Assembly: GCA_947561585.1 (NCBI GenBank)
Contig: CANNZV010000435.1
Span: forward strand, 1 to 64,000
Origin: Caprella mutica
Lineage: Eukaryota > Arthropoda > Malacostraca > Amphipoda > Caprellidae
DNA length: 64,000 bases
Direction: 5' to 3'
Shown: positions 53,601 to 64,000 of the stretch, one piece after another
How the letters are laid out: each line of letters begins with the position of its first letter
Position numbering within the stretch: position 1 is the first letter of the stretch
Notes under the pieces: model-generated
What the model was told of the DNA's origin: nothing
Database searches by the model: none
Seen by the model: the letters and a program-made list of their open reading frames with translations, nothing else
Translations under genes and position numbers: made by a program

Positions 53601-56600
53601 AGCGAGGTAAAGGAACAAGAAATTTATAATTGTCACTCCTTGATTATATATCTCATTTTCTATGAGTTATAATAAAAGGAAATTTGTTTCAAAGTTAAAG
53701 TACTAGTTACTACATAAGCCTATTAATAAACATTTTTTCAGTGTTTGTGACTGTGATGAAAGTTTTAAATACTGAATTTATTATAGGTTTCAAAATCTAA
53801 CCATAGCTTAACTCTCACTCAGTATAGGTGAGTAATTAATAGATACTTAGATTTCTATAATTATTGTGTTGCATTGAACCAATAGCAATTTTATGCTCTG
53901 TGAAATATTTTTGGTAGTAGGGTACTTAGTTCCAAGTTATTGGTTGGTTCTACATTTTCGAACACGTCAGAAAATGACGTGTAATATAATATATTATTTA
54001 AAAATATAATAATTATTATTTAACTTCTATTCAAATTGGTATCATGAATACCAATTGAAATAAAAGTTAAATAATGATTATTATACAGAGATTTTAATGT
54101 GTTCAAAATATGGAATTGTTCGATAACATGTAACTTACCCTAAAATAGGACATGTTTAATTTCAGTACCAATTGCTTTTAATTACCTTATCTGGATTATA
54201 ATTTTGATGTTTTTGATAGTTACCGTGAAATAATCACAAAAAATTGTCTCCGTTTTCTATGTCTACAAACGGTTCTTATTTCGAGACATGACTCGAAATA
54301 AGAACCTCTTTTATTAAAGTGAGTTGTACTTAAAGCGAGGCCTGCCTGTAAATAGAAATATTTTTTGAATTGCTATACCTACATTATTTGTAGTTACCAA
54401 CTTTTCAAACACAGAAAATTGGATTCCATCTTGTTTCTGTTGATGACTGATTAGGTATAATTATTCAATAAAAGATTGTAATTCTTTTATAGTTTAGCTA
54501 GCTACTATCTGTGAATTCATCAGTAGAACTCAGATATAACGGATGAGTAATTGGCATTCCTTCTGTTATTTAACGATATACATTTAATGATATATGTAGC
54601 TAGATGCATAATTGTTAATTCACAAATTATAGGCACTATCAGTTTTTCTCGTTATTTTCACTGTGTTTCTTATAATTCCAGGTTTTAGAAGCAGCTTTAA
54701 AATGGCTAAACCACTTGCCTGATGAAAGAATAATTCACTGCTCGGATATTTTGGGTGCTATAAGGTATCTTCTAATACCAAACACTGAACTTCAATGCAT
54801 TCTGCGAAATGAGAGCAATCCTATCATTGGGGTGAGATGAACGCAATCTTCAGCAGCTTTTTAGTTTCATATCTACTATAACATTGAATTGTAGATGCAA
54901 AGAAACTTCAATACTAGCTATATATTATTTCTAGATCATTACTTTCATATCAATGGATTTAATTTCATGCAACTACGGTATTTAGTTTTTTGTTAGCTAA
55001 CATTTAGCAAATTGAAATATTGTTCATTTCCCCTCTCAGCTTCATTTGCAGAGGTCAATCACCTTTGCCACAACTCGGCCTCTAATTTGTTTCTCAACTC
55101 TCAACTGCATTCCAAGAGACAAATGCAAGACCAATCTCTACATTGCATGTTCCTCTACCAACTCCTTATGGTGCTATGACGTCACCAAACAAAACACCGA
55201 CCTAGTGTGCAACCTAGAGATGGATACAAGGAGACTGTGCGGTGTCATAGGACTTCATGGCAAACTTTACATATTTGGCGGTGAAACCACTCACAAACAG
55301 ATTCTCGGAGATGGAGTTGTGATATGTCCTCTAGTGAGTTCTAATGGAGGCTTATACACTGATAAACATACTCACTAAAGTTTAGTGTACCTATATGTTT
55401 TAATGCATAGCTGGTAGAGATAATTATTAATTAAATAATACAGGTTGGAGTCACGCATTGCATGTTGAGAGTGGTATCGGTAACATCTACTCTCAAATTC
55501 TATCAAGATACCAGATACAAAAATACAAAATGATATTCAGTTATTGGGAAATAGGATTGGCAATAGGGTAAGTTCCAAGTTGATGGACAGTTAGCTACAG
55601 ATTTTCAATCATAGAAGAAAAAAGTACATGATAATTATTATTAAACTTCTATTTTCATTAGCTGTAACTACTTACTTTTTCTTACAACATTTGAAATTTG
55701 AAACAGTCCGATAACTTTAATCTTACCCTATTCTGCTTAAGAATGTTGCTAATTCCAATTCTGATTAGCTAGCTAATTTCTTTAAAGTTTTCACTGTCCT
55801 GTTCTTTAGACTAAATCTCAAGAGCGGATGGCAGACATGTTGGAGCCAAAGAGCGAGTTTGGCGTAGCGGCTTACAACAAGTTTATCTACGTGTTTGGAG
55901 GAGTGGTTGGTGATGCCGTCAGTACGAGCGTTGAGAAATACTCTCCTTCTAACGACAAATGGGAGAGATTAGACCTGCAACTTCCTGAGCCCTTATACGG
56001 GTAAGGGGGCAGTTAGGATGGGGAATTATTGTCTTTGAACCCTACCCATTTAATTTTGTTTACCTCTATCGTTTTTGTTTCCAGCTTCTCGGTGGTGGTA
56101 CATGACAATCTTCTGTACATCTTGTGTGGTAGAAATGCCATCCATGACCCAGAGTGTGTCCTCTATGTCTTCAATCCTTGTACTAACGATTGGAAGGTAG
56201 GCTAACTGAATAAAAGCTTAACTAATTAGAGAAAGTCACTTAAATTAGTCAATACACATTTTAAAAAATGATTCAACTGAAATTATCTGAACGATGGAGA
56301 TGTTACTAGGGTAAGTTACGAATTATCGGTCAGTTCACATCTTCGGTCATATACTGACTGATAATATGTAATTTACCCTATTTTAGTTTCTCGTCATAAA
56401 GATTTTAATTTGATAAAAGTTTATTATCAATCTTTTGCAAAATGTTGCCCTTTTCGTAAGTTATCCACATTTTCGAGCATATGAGAAAAAATATCTTAAA
56501 AGTTATATATCCATTATTGTAGCTATAGCTACTTTTTTCTTATATGATCGAAAATGTGGAACTGCTCGATAACTCGGAACTTACCCTCATAAATATCATA

Positions 56601-57924
56601 GTGAGCTAATTAATTTTGAAAATGTATGGAAATTAGCTAGCTATTTAAATTTGTTTTTATTTTTCATGTTTAATTTGCCATCTCATTTATAGTGAAATTT
56701 TTCCTTTTCAAATCTTTATGTATTTATTAATTTTTTTCGTATTCAGTTAATAATAACAAACCATTCCATTTTATTGTTGTGCTCTGCCGAATTAATTCAA
56801 ATGTTTGAAAAAAAGAAAATTGCTGTATTAGGGCAAAGTCGCAGTAGCTACAGGGACAGTGGGTTTTAACATAATATGCCTATAAGAATTTCTCTAAAGG
56901 TCGGATTGGTTCATAACCTATGTTAAAACTCACTATCAGAGTACTATAAGTGTCCCTCTATTTGTTCTATAAATTGTTTATTCGTTTTACCAGGACATTC
57001 CGACTACTGTACCCAAAGGGAGGTGCTCAGCCTGTCTGGTAGAGTTGAAAATAGTGATGGTGAACACTGAGACATCTCGTAGACACAAACCTAGAGTCTA
57101 CGACATCAACGAGGTGAGTGCTGTAGTTTTAAAGCTTGTTCACACACATCAGAGTTGTGTCCGGTCCGTCTCCTCTCAGTGCTGCTGTGTCAGTGAAAAT
57201 ATATATCGTTACTTTCAATTTAACAAACACGTTCACACACGTCAGACTCTCTACCGTATCCTCTCAGTGCTGAAAAAAGTCACTGAATTGTGCGAATAAA
57301 CCTTTTAAGAAGGGGACCAATAAATATATGCACGACAGTTATTATTAGGATAGGTTATTCAAAAAAGACTACTAACATGAAACTTCCCACCCCAGAGAAA
57401 GTGGAGTGAGTGTTCTCAGTTGCCGGTGAGGGGGCGGTACTCAGTACTCTGCATCAAGGGGATGGTGTGTTTCGTCGGACAGGATGATGAGGGGGTAAGA
57501 GGAGATAATTATAATTCGAATGTTCTAATTAAGAAATGGTGCAATAGCTATGTTAGAAAACTTAAAGAAACAGGAACAAAAAGGGTAATTAACTAAACTT
57601 TACCGTCACTTTTCATGTAGTCAACCTGTGACCTCTTTAAGATGTTACTTCCATTTTCTTGATACTGTGCCTTTACCAGCCCTATAAGATGTTGTTACTT
57701 CCCTTATTGGCTGTATATTGATTTTGTGATTTCCATTACATTACAATTTACATTACTATGTAGTTTGTTACAAGATTTAAGAAGTTACTTTTCCCATTGC
57801 ATCTCTTTTCAATTTTGTTTTCACTGTTTATGTTTTTCAGGTGAAGTTCATCGACGATATCAATAAAACACCAAGAAAAATTCTCGGATTGGGACACAAT
57901 GTCACTGGTTTAGCCGTGCTGTGA
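50626..57924 (+). CDS. BTB-BACK-Kelch protein, 547 aa in 12 exons
   Basis: Predicted Cullin-3 ubiquitin-ligase adaptor that chooses substrates with its Kelch propeller. Exons, all GT-AG and frame-consistent: 50626-50628 (ATG only), 51961-52098, 52285-52429, 52883-53024, 53325-53490, 54682-54831, 55040-55333, 55810-56000, 56085-56196, 56994-57113, 57396-57494, 57841-57924 (stop TGA). The ATG abuts a GTAGGT donor and joins GCTGAC to give MADSDSKEMKVHH; an internal ATG (EMKVHH) is a fallback start. BTB spans residues about 20-128 (DDDFTDVTICC, AHKLILSIGSDYFGTMF, AADKFLLPDLRDFCE). BACK follows at about 130-240 (ESNFSYLL, VLEAALKWLNHLPDER). The Kelch blades from about 250 carry YIFGG, IYVFGGVV and YILCG; later blades are diverged. 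The length is slightly short for the family. The introns hold MITEs and a TE nest. Which KLHL orthologue it is cannot be told here. Confidence 0.9.
51136..51572 (-). mobile_element. Subfamily C element inside the subfamily B element
   Basis: Reverse relative of 39734. Left CCAGACTCCATTGAAAAT, right CCAAATACAGACTGG. Perfect 8-bp duplication GGAACTGG at 51128-51135 and 51573-51580. It is itself split by the MITE at 51165. Confidence 0.93.
51165..51391 (+). mobile_element. CCAAGTAA MITE inside the subfamily C element
   Basis: 227 bp, left CCAAGTAAAATAGTATGTC, right GGACATGCTTTATTAATTGG, perfect duplication ATTCTGGC at 51157-51164 and 51392-51399. Confidence 0.95.
53219..53290 (+). repeat. Dispersed short repeat, also near 58562-58782
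   Basis: TCTATCCTGAAGCTGT, then CCCTTAACTGTTGT, matches 58567-58582 (TCTATCCTGAAGCTGT) and 58768-58780 (CCCTAACTGTTGT), with an internal deletion here. It is intronic. It may be a SINE or MITE; the type is not recognised. Confidence 0.5.
53920..54140. mobile_element. GGGTAAG-family MITE, copy g, Kelch intron
   Basis: Right end TAACTTACCC followed by TA. Core arm AATTGGTATCATGAATACCA, with mirrored ATTTAACTTCTATT / AATAAAAGTTAAAT. Confidence 0.85.
55566..55728. mobile_element. GGGTAAG-family MITE, copy h, Kelch intron
   Basis: GGGTAAGTTCCAAGTTGATG on the left, CCGATAACTTTAATCTTACC on the right, with TA on both sides. Confidence 0.88.
56309..56378. mobile_element. GGGTAAG-family MITE, copy i, deleted to 70 bp
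   Basis: Only the two termini remain: GGGTAAGTTACGAATTATCG, then ACTGATAATATGTAATTTAC and CC, with TA on both sides. Confidence 0.85.
56455..56586. mobile_element. GGGTAAG-family MITE, copy j, Kelch intron
   Basis: Right end CGATAACTCGGAACTTACCC is complete; the left end is worn (CGTAAGTTATCCACATTTTC). It lies about 76 bp from copy i. Confidence 0.82.
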
Positions 57925-58226
57925 AAAATACCATAGCTGTTTCTAGTGAAAAACAACCTCAATGTGATCTGTTTAATATGTATTCTTTATCCATTAAGCG
58001 TCGATGGTATTTATGTGTTTTTTTTCTTTAATCATCATGTGGATGTTTTTCAGGTGTAAAATAATTGCAATCGGCTTTTATCGGTGGAAAATAATTAATT
58101 AGGTATAATGAAATCTTGATATCAAGAACGTTATGTATTAAATAGGAAAGATTTATTAGTGTTTATCCTAAATATTGCCAGTAGGAAATACTCTTAACAT
58201 TTAGTTTTTTCTGCATCACTTACTAG

Positions 58227-58374
58227 GGTAAGCCTACGAGATATCGGTCAGTTCCACATTTTCGATCATTTAAGGTGAATTATATAATTTTATATTTTAA
58301 CTAGTTATTTTAAATTATTTTTTATTAATAATCAAAAAAATATGAACCTGTCAGATATAATCGAAACTTACCTC
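58227..58374. mobile_element. GGGTAAG-family MITE, copy k
   Basis: Left GGGTAAGCCTACGAGATATC preceded by TA. The right end is diverged (CTGTCAGATATAATCGAAAC). Confidence 0.78.
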
Positions 58375-58845
58375 CTATCTTTCCATTTGATGATCTCTGT
58401 GCAATAATAAGTTTTTAATTATGCTATTGTTGTCGTAATAATTGTTAACATTATGTATTCTAACTGTTGATATTTAATTATCTAATCTTTGTTATTTATT
58501 TTATTAAATATATATATTTGATGTCATAATTAGTTTGTTTACATTATTGATGAGCCCCAGGGGGTCTATCCTGAAGCTGTGAGAGCAATGTCACACAAGC
58601 GTTTTTTCATAGAATTTTTGACTCTTGAGGAATTTTATTATTAAACCCATTTCGTATGTATCCATGTTACGCGACGATTTTGGAGCGTTGTAAACGCTGC
58701 AAAAACGCTCTTGTGACATGACCCGAAATGGTGAATGGAAAAGAAAGGGATGGCGAACCTTTGGTCCCTAACTGTTGTGATTAATTTAAATTGGCTTAAA
58801 ACTTTTACGATGTCATTGTCTACTTTGCCTCATGTTTTAGCGTTA
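58375..58845. other. Spacer downstream of the Kelch gene
   Basis: Contains the second copy of the short repeat also seen at 53219, and an inverted pair around AATGTCACACAAGCGTTTTT and AAAAACGCTCTTGTGACATG (about 58588-58720) that suggests another small MITE. No gene. Confidence 0.5.
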
Positions 58846-59015
58846 GGGTACGTTCACACTACAAGCGGCGCGAGCGTAGCGTCATTAATTTTGTTTGGTA
58901 TTCCTATGGAGAGACGCTTGGCTGTTCACACTGCGAGCGGAGCGGCGCCGCAATAAAACAATACTATTAATTGCGCTCCACTTCGTGCTGCTCCGCTTGT
59001 AGTGTGTACGTACCC
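58846..59015. mobile_element. 170-bp MITE with TTA duplication, PIF/Harbinger-like
   Basis: Left GGGTACGTTCACACTACAAG, right CTTGTAGTGTGTACGTACCC, flanked by TTA at 58843-58845 and 59016-59018. GC-rich, with GCGGCGCGAGCG-type words. A 73-codon frame across it is not a gene. Confidence 0.85.
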
Positions 59016-59072
59016 TTACAGTTTAAGGAGAGTGGGACGTAGTAGTAGTAGCTATAGGGAATCTTTTTTATA

Positions 59073-59216
59073 GGGTAAGTTCCGAGTTATCGGACGGTTC
59101 CATGTTATCGATCATAATAAAAAAAGTTTTGTGTTTTAATATTTTAACTCATTATTTTGATAATTATCAAAATATAATTAAATTATTGAAAGTGTAAAAC
59201 AGTCCAATAACTAGGA
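59073..59216. mobile_element. GGGTAAG-family MITE, copy l
   Basis: Left GGGTAAGTTCCGAGTTATCG preceded by TA; right CAGTCCAATAACTAGGATTT, with the last bases eroded. Confidence 0.82.
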
Positions 59217-59339
59217 TTTTGTATTAGCTTCGTATTTCCAAGCACCAAGAGTGATCTTTTGGAAGGATTATGATAGAAACTTTTGAATTTTTAAAGATTT
59301 CATTTATAACTCAAAAAGTTAAGTTGAGACGATTAGTCA
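59217..59339. other. Short spacer
   Basis: Start of a 66-codon open frame that belongs to the dispersed repeat; not a gene. Confidence 0.45.
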
Positions 59340-59640
59340 ATATCCCATTACCATTTTCTAAGATTTTGGGAGCGATCGGGTCAAAGGTCATTCATAACTC
59401 AAACAGTATTTTACCAAATTGTCTGAAATTTGATGGGACGATTGATCGTTTTTCAGGAACCAACTGGTAGAATTTTGGGAGCGATTCGGTCAAAGGTCAA
59501 GGTCATTTTTAACTCAATAACTATAGAACCATATTGCATGAAACTTGGTGGGACGATTGGTCATTAACTCATTATTCAGTTAGCAGTTTATTGAATTTAT
59601 GGAGAGAAAGGGTCAAAATGGTGGCGAAGGTATGCGCTAT
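59340..59640 (+). repeat. Dispersed CCTTCGCA repeat, copy 3
   Basis: GGGAGCGATCGGGTCAAAGG, GGGACGATTGATC, GGTCAAGGTCATTTTTAACT, and TGGCGAAGGTATGCGC at the right end. It contains two internal direct copies of the GGGAGCGAT...GGTCAAAGGTCA block. Confidence 0.7.
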
Positions 59641-60640
59641 ACAGAGTGCACGTAATCTAGTTTAATCATTTTATAGAACTAAGATCTAGGATGATTAATT
59701 TGGAAACCGCATAAAAATAGGGTCAGTATATATTTATTTACATGCTTTTAAAGTTTTCCAAACTCTGTGCACAACAATTGTTCAAAACTTGAATATTACG
59801 CTGAAGAAAAAGATTGTACACCCTTTGTTTTGATTTCCAATTTGAATTCTTTAAACAAACAATGCAAGTCTGGCCTTCGTTTAGGTTGTCAATTATTCGT
59901 TAAAGTGTATAGGCGTTTATAAAATAAGTTGATCATATTTTATACCTTTACACGAATATTTAATATTGGATTGATTTTACTTCCACAGCTGACATTTAAA
60001 ACAAACGGTGAAATTCGTTTACTTACCACTCAAAATTAGGAAGTTGGAGGTAAAATGGCAATTGTAGAAATATAATTTCAAAATCTTTAAGAGCTTACAG
60101 AGTTAAAAAGATGCTATCAAATTTCATAGCGTTTACAGCAAAATGATAAGAAACATAAACCTCATCGATAAAAAAATTGCTTGGAGCGGATCTGTAAAGT
60201 TTTGAATTCCTTTCAAATATAAAAAAGAACCTAATTTTTACACAAGAGAAATTCTTATCTATGAACAATAATCTAAATTAAATACATATTTTCTTGAATG
60301 ATATACAGTATAAATTTAAGAAAATGCTATGGAGTAGTTTTAAGTATATCATGAAATAGAGACCAAACACCCAAATGTTTGAAGACTAAATCATAGAAAG
60401 TTCAGTGTTAAAATCATAAAATACGAATATGGTTGACGGGATATTTTGGAATTGTAGTCGTTGAAGAATTTCTCTCGAGTCTTTAAGTTCAAGAAAAAGT
60501 CAGGTGCAGTTCGTATTAATCTTTGCCCCTTTGAGTAGAATAAATCAGAGACTAGTCTAGTATCGGAGTAAAATAACTATCAGACCTGTCTAGTCCCATG
60601 TAGCAGTAAATCACTGCAATAGGTACAATTATAGTGTCAT
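59641..60640. other. Long AT-rich spacer
   Basis: No gene, RNA or repeat recognised. Confidence 0.45.
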
Positions 60641-60781
60641 CAAAGATATTATACTACAATAAGATGCACTACTCTCGACAATTTCTGTTTGAAAAGTGCG
60701 TTGTGGCGCCATCTGGATTTGAAAGCGGGAAGTAGAGAAACAACAACATTTTGTGTATCTTATTGTAGTATAATATCTTTG
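60641..60781. mobile_element. 141-bp MITE with CAAAGATATTATACTACAAT termini
   Basis: The right end ATTGTAGTATAATATCTTTG is the exact inverse of the left. Flanks GTGTCAT on both sides give a 7-bp duplication (8 bp with one mismatch). Non-coding interior. Confidence 0.88.
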
Positions 60782-61552
60782 GTGTCATGGGCAAGAACAG
60801 TGACTCGACAACGGAAGATGCAAAGAAAATAAACTTTTAAAATGAGTAGGTTTAAACGAACCGACGAGGGGAATAAATACAAGCAGAGTGATTGTGAAGA
60901 CTAAACTACCATTAACTAACTATCAAAAATTAATATCAATTTAGAGTCACACTTACGGCAAGTAATAACCAACTAAATTTCCTCTACAAATAATTTAACC
61001 TACAAAAGTAAATAGCAAGACAGTATTACTATTTGACTGAAGGCTTACCGAAAGATCCAATTGTTCTCACTAATTTATGAATGGGAGAGTGTGTTCTTAC
61101 TTCTGAAGTTGTAACGACAATGGCAGTGAAAAACTTCTCTATTTGATCCCAACTCCGTACTACTGGGAAACATGCCAAACTAAAAAATAACAGATTGTTG
61201 AAAATACCATTTCTTGCCCTGAAAGTAAATCGCAAATAAGAAAGAAATACTGAAGGGATTAGTATGTTTGAACAAATAAATAACTTGGAATGAAGCGTTT
61301 TCCTAATTAAATAAATACTGTGAACATGAACAATCCATTAATTTTCATTCCCCAGGATATCTTCTCCATTGTATAAAATCTACGGATATGGAGCATAAGA
61401 AATGAATTGCTCTTTTATAGCAACGACGATTGTCCATTTATTTGACGGTTTTGAACTTTATTTGAAGTATGGCAATAGTTTCTTTTATTTCATGGGTTCG
61501 AGTCTCATTGAAGTGTCTATAAATTAGATGAATCAACTGTATATGGTTCATT
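60782..61552. other. AT-rich spacer
   Basis: The 68-codon minus-strand frame at 61029-61235 has no support. Nothing else was recognised. Confidence 0.45.
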
Positions 61553-61700
61553 ATTACCTTTTCAAATTGCGGAAGGTTATGTTTTTATAGCATTCATTTG
61601 TTTATCATCTTGTTATTCGCATAACTCAAAAAGTATTGAACCAATTAAATTGTCTAAAATTGGTGGGATGATTTTTCTTTCTTTATTAGTTATAAATTTT
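61553..61700 (+). repeat. Dispersed CCTTCGCA repeat, copy 4, partial
   Basis: ATTGCGGAAGGTTATGTTTT, then ATCTTGTTATTCGCATAACT and GGTGGGATGAT, match copies 1 and 3. Confidence 0.65.
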
Positions 61701-61726
61701 AACTGACTGCCTCTTGTAAGGTGCTA

Positions 61727-61757
61727 CTGTCTCTTTGCATTAGCTATCATTTTCACA
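61727..61757 (-). repeat. Inverted relic of the 34-bp repeat
   Basis: ACTGTCTCTTTGCATTAGCT, then ATCATTTTCA, is the complement of the unit arrayed at 31628-31818, with three or so changes. It directly precedes the 15-bp array. Confidence 0.75.
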
Positions 61758-61760
61758 TAA

Positions 61761-62285
61761 ACATGCAATGTACTAACATGCTATGTACTAACATGCTATG
61801 TACTAACATGCAATGTACTAACATGCTATGTACTAACATGCAATGTACTAACATGCTATGTACTAACATGCTATGTACTAACATGCTATGTACTAACATG
61901 CTATGTACTAACATGCTATGTACTAACATGCTATGTACTAACATGCTATGTACTAACATGCTATGTACTAACATGCTATGTACTAACATGCTATGTACTA
62001 ACATGCAATGTACTAACATGCAATGTACTAACATGCAATGTACTAACATGCAATGTACTAACATGCTATGTACTAACATGCTATGTACTAACATGCTATG
62101 TACTAACATGCTATGTACTAACATGCTATGTACTAACATGCTATGTACTAACATGCTATGTACTAACATGCTATGTACTAACATGCTATGTACTAACATG
62201 CTATGTACTAACATGCTATGTACTAACATGCAATGTACTAACATGCTATGTACTAACATGCTATGTACTAACATGCTATGTACTA
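61761..62285 (+). repeat. 15-bp tandem array, 35 copies
   Basis: Unit ACATGCTATGTACTA with an ACATGCAATGTACTA variant at the left end, in a block of four near 62000, and once near 62230. Length 525 bp is exactly 35 units. It is open on both strands because 15 is divisible by 3. Confidence 0.98.
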
Positions 62286-62306
62286 AATCACTCATATACA
62301 TCACTC

Positions 62307-62481
62307 GGGTTGTGACAATATGCGTTTAAAATCATAGATCTGGAAAATATTATAGACGGTGAGAATTAAAGAGTTTTGAATCGTTCTACACCAGCGGTAT
62401 ATAGTATTGAACACCATTTCAGGTCATTTCGTCTATAATATTTTCGGGATCTATGATTCTAAATGCATATTGTCACAACCC
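62307..62481. mobile_element. GGGTTGTGAC-family MITE, copy 2
   Basis: Left GGGTTGTGACAATATGCG, right GCATATTGTCACAACCC. Inner inverted pair TATAGACGGTGAG... and GTCTATAATATTTT. It sits exactly between the 15-bp and 17-bp arrays. Confidence 0.88.
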
Positions 62482-62490
62482 TATATATAC

Positions 62491-63049
62491 ATCATACATG
62501 TTCACAACATGCACATGTTCACAACATGCACATGTTCACAACATGCACATGTTCACAACATACACATGTTCACAACATGCACATGTTCACAACATGCACA
62601 TGTTCACAACATACACATGTTCACAACATGCACATGTTCACAACATACACATGTTCACAACATGCACATGTTCACAACATGCACATGTTCACAACATGCA
62701 CATGTTCACAACATGCACATGTTCACAACATGCACATGTTCACAACATACACATGTTCACAACATGCACATGTTCACAACATGCACATGTTCACAACATG
62801 CACATGTTCACAACATACACATGTTCACAACATGCACATGTTCACAACATGCACATGTTCACAACATGCACATGTTCACAACATACACATGTTCACAACA
62901 TGCACATGTTCACAACATGCACATGTTCACAACATGCACATGTTCACAACATACACATGTTCACAACATGCACATGTTCACAACATGCACATGTTCACAA
63001 CATGCACATGTTCACAACATGCACATGTTCACAACATACACATGTTCAA
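62491..63049 (+). repeat. 17-bp tandem array, about 32 copies
   Basis: Unit ACATGCACATGTTCACA. A G-to-A variant (ACATAC) recurs at 62558, 62609, 62643, 62745, 62813, 62881, 62949 and 63034. All intervals are whole numbers of units and several are four units. Open in three plus frames, which is a repeat effect. Confidence 0.98.
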
Positions 63050-63213
63050 TGAACAACATACACATGTTGTTCAATAGCATCATAACTCCCTCTCCAATGT
63101 AGTTCATAAATATCAGCAGTTAATAAGTTCAAGATGCAATAACTCTCTCTCTCGAAAGCTACAAACTAACTCAGTAGTTACGAGTTTCTCTGATATAATG
63201 TTACTAATCACTG

Positions 63214-63364
63214 GGGTAAGTTACGAGTTATTGGTCAGTTACACATTGCCGATCATATAAGAAAACATATATAATTATAATTTACCTTTTATTTCATTAT
63301 TAAATACTAATTTTTCTTTATGATATCGAAAATTCAGAACCGTCCTATAACTCGACACTTGCCC
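63214..63364. mobile_element. GGGTAAG-family MITE, copy m
   Basis: GGGTAAGTTACGAGTTATTG on the left, CCTATAACTCGACACTTGCC on the right; inner CGATCATATAAG and TTATGATATCG are mirrored. Confidence 0.85.
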
Positions 63365-64000
63365 CTATTCATTAAATAAATTTTAAACAGTAAATAGCTG
63401 AAATGGTTTGTGTATAGCATTATAATAAATAAATAGGCTGAAGTGATAGTTACCAAATGTGAATTAGGTACCGAATCTACATTTCTATCACTTATTATTA
63501 AAAAATCTCATCAAATTTTTTAAATATATAAATTGTCATATTTTAATGTACTGCAATTAATAAATTAATTATTTGTAATTAATATATTAATAAGTTGTAA
63601 TTAATAAAATAATATAACGAAATTTTCCACCAGTATTTCATCTGCATATTGTGATAAATTTGAACCCTATGTCAGTTTCACTTGCATTTATAGCACTAGT
63701 GTTGTTTCTTCTCTTCATTATCACTTAAATTACTAATATCAAATTTCCTTCATTTCAAATATATTCAATCGATTAAAAAGATCAAAAAATTACGTAACAT
63801 ATGATTATATTGAAGTTTCTAAACATGTATCTAATATCTACTTTCAATATCCATTCTTTTCTTTTATCTGGTAACTGAAGTCTAATTACCAAGATATTAT
63901 ACAACACGACTTTGATTCACTATATAAATATTGAACCCTACCTGTGATTAATATCAATATACTAATATCGTAATCCAATATTTATGTTTCACTATTTTCT
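63365..64000. other. AT-rich right end of the window
   Basis: Nothing recognised. Confidence 0.5.

Noticed and set aside
1..63049. CRISPR arrays
   Set aside because: All repeats are head-to-tail without unique spacers, and the context is eukaryotic.
61721..63102. Open frames of about 180-230 codons (repeats of MLCTN, and of HAHVHNM with TCTCSQ)
   Set aside because: Products of the 15-bp and 17-bp arrays, open in several frames at once.

Overview
This window reads as AT-rich, repeat-dense nuclear DNA of an animal, most likely an insect. The grounds are GT-AG introns, a eukaryotic tRNA-Gly(GCC) with internal A and B boxes, a C2H2 zinc-finger protein with an N-terminal ZAD-like C2-C2 module (a domain expanded in arthropods), a BTB-BACK-Kelch gene in twelve exons, and an I/Jockey-type non-LTR retrotransposon. 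The order cannot be fixed from the sequence alone.

Layout. 1-1.7 kb: 32-bp satellite running off the left edge. 1.7-4.5 kb: a 2.8-kb TA-flanked DNA transposon holding a possible two-exon ORF. 5.1 kb: a palindromic MITE. 6.2-7.7 kb: a dead Tc1-like element with arms of about 290 bp. 7.8-9.2 kb: a MULE remnant bounded by inverted 17-bp minisatellites. 10.6-15.45 kb: about 114 copies of a 42-bp unit, capped by one inverted unit. 16-34 kb: MITEs, one tRNA gene and seven more tandem arrays (32, 23, 52, 71, 78/37, 38 and 34 bp), with little coding signal. 34.0-36.4 kb (minus): the zinc-finger gene. 39-43 kb: a dense nest of small hAT-type elements, many with perfect 8-bp target-site duplications (TSDs). 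43.9-50.1 kb: a full-length two-ORF LINE with both frames open. 50.6-57.9 kb (plus): the Kelch gene, with MITEs in its introns and a triple TE nest in its first intron. 58-64 kb: more MITEs and two arrays of 15 and 17 bp.

The two cellular protein genes are a predicted nuclear DNA-binding regulator and a predicted Cullin-3 substrate adaptor. Nothing suggests that they act together. Most of the rest is transposon history. At least 13 copies or fragments of one TA-flanked MITE family (TIR GGGTAAGTTCCGAGTTAT) lie within 47 kb. Two hAT-like families (termini CCAAGTAA and CCAGTCTGCA) have inserted into each other and into themselves; their order can be read from TSDs and paralogous empty sites. Eleven tandem arrays with ten different unit lengths fill roughly a fifth of the window. 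The long ORFs inside them come from unit lengths divisible by three or from stop-free units, and are not called as genes.

No CRISPR array, operon or bacterial-type system is present. The most unusual content is the readable nested-transposon stratigraphy, the arrays with higher-order structure, and a Kelch gene whose predicted start codon is the last triplet before an intron.
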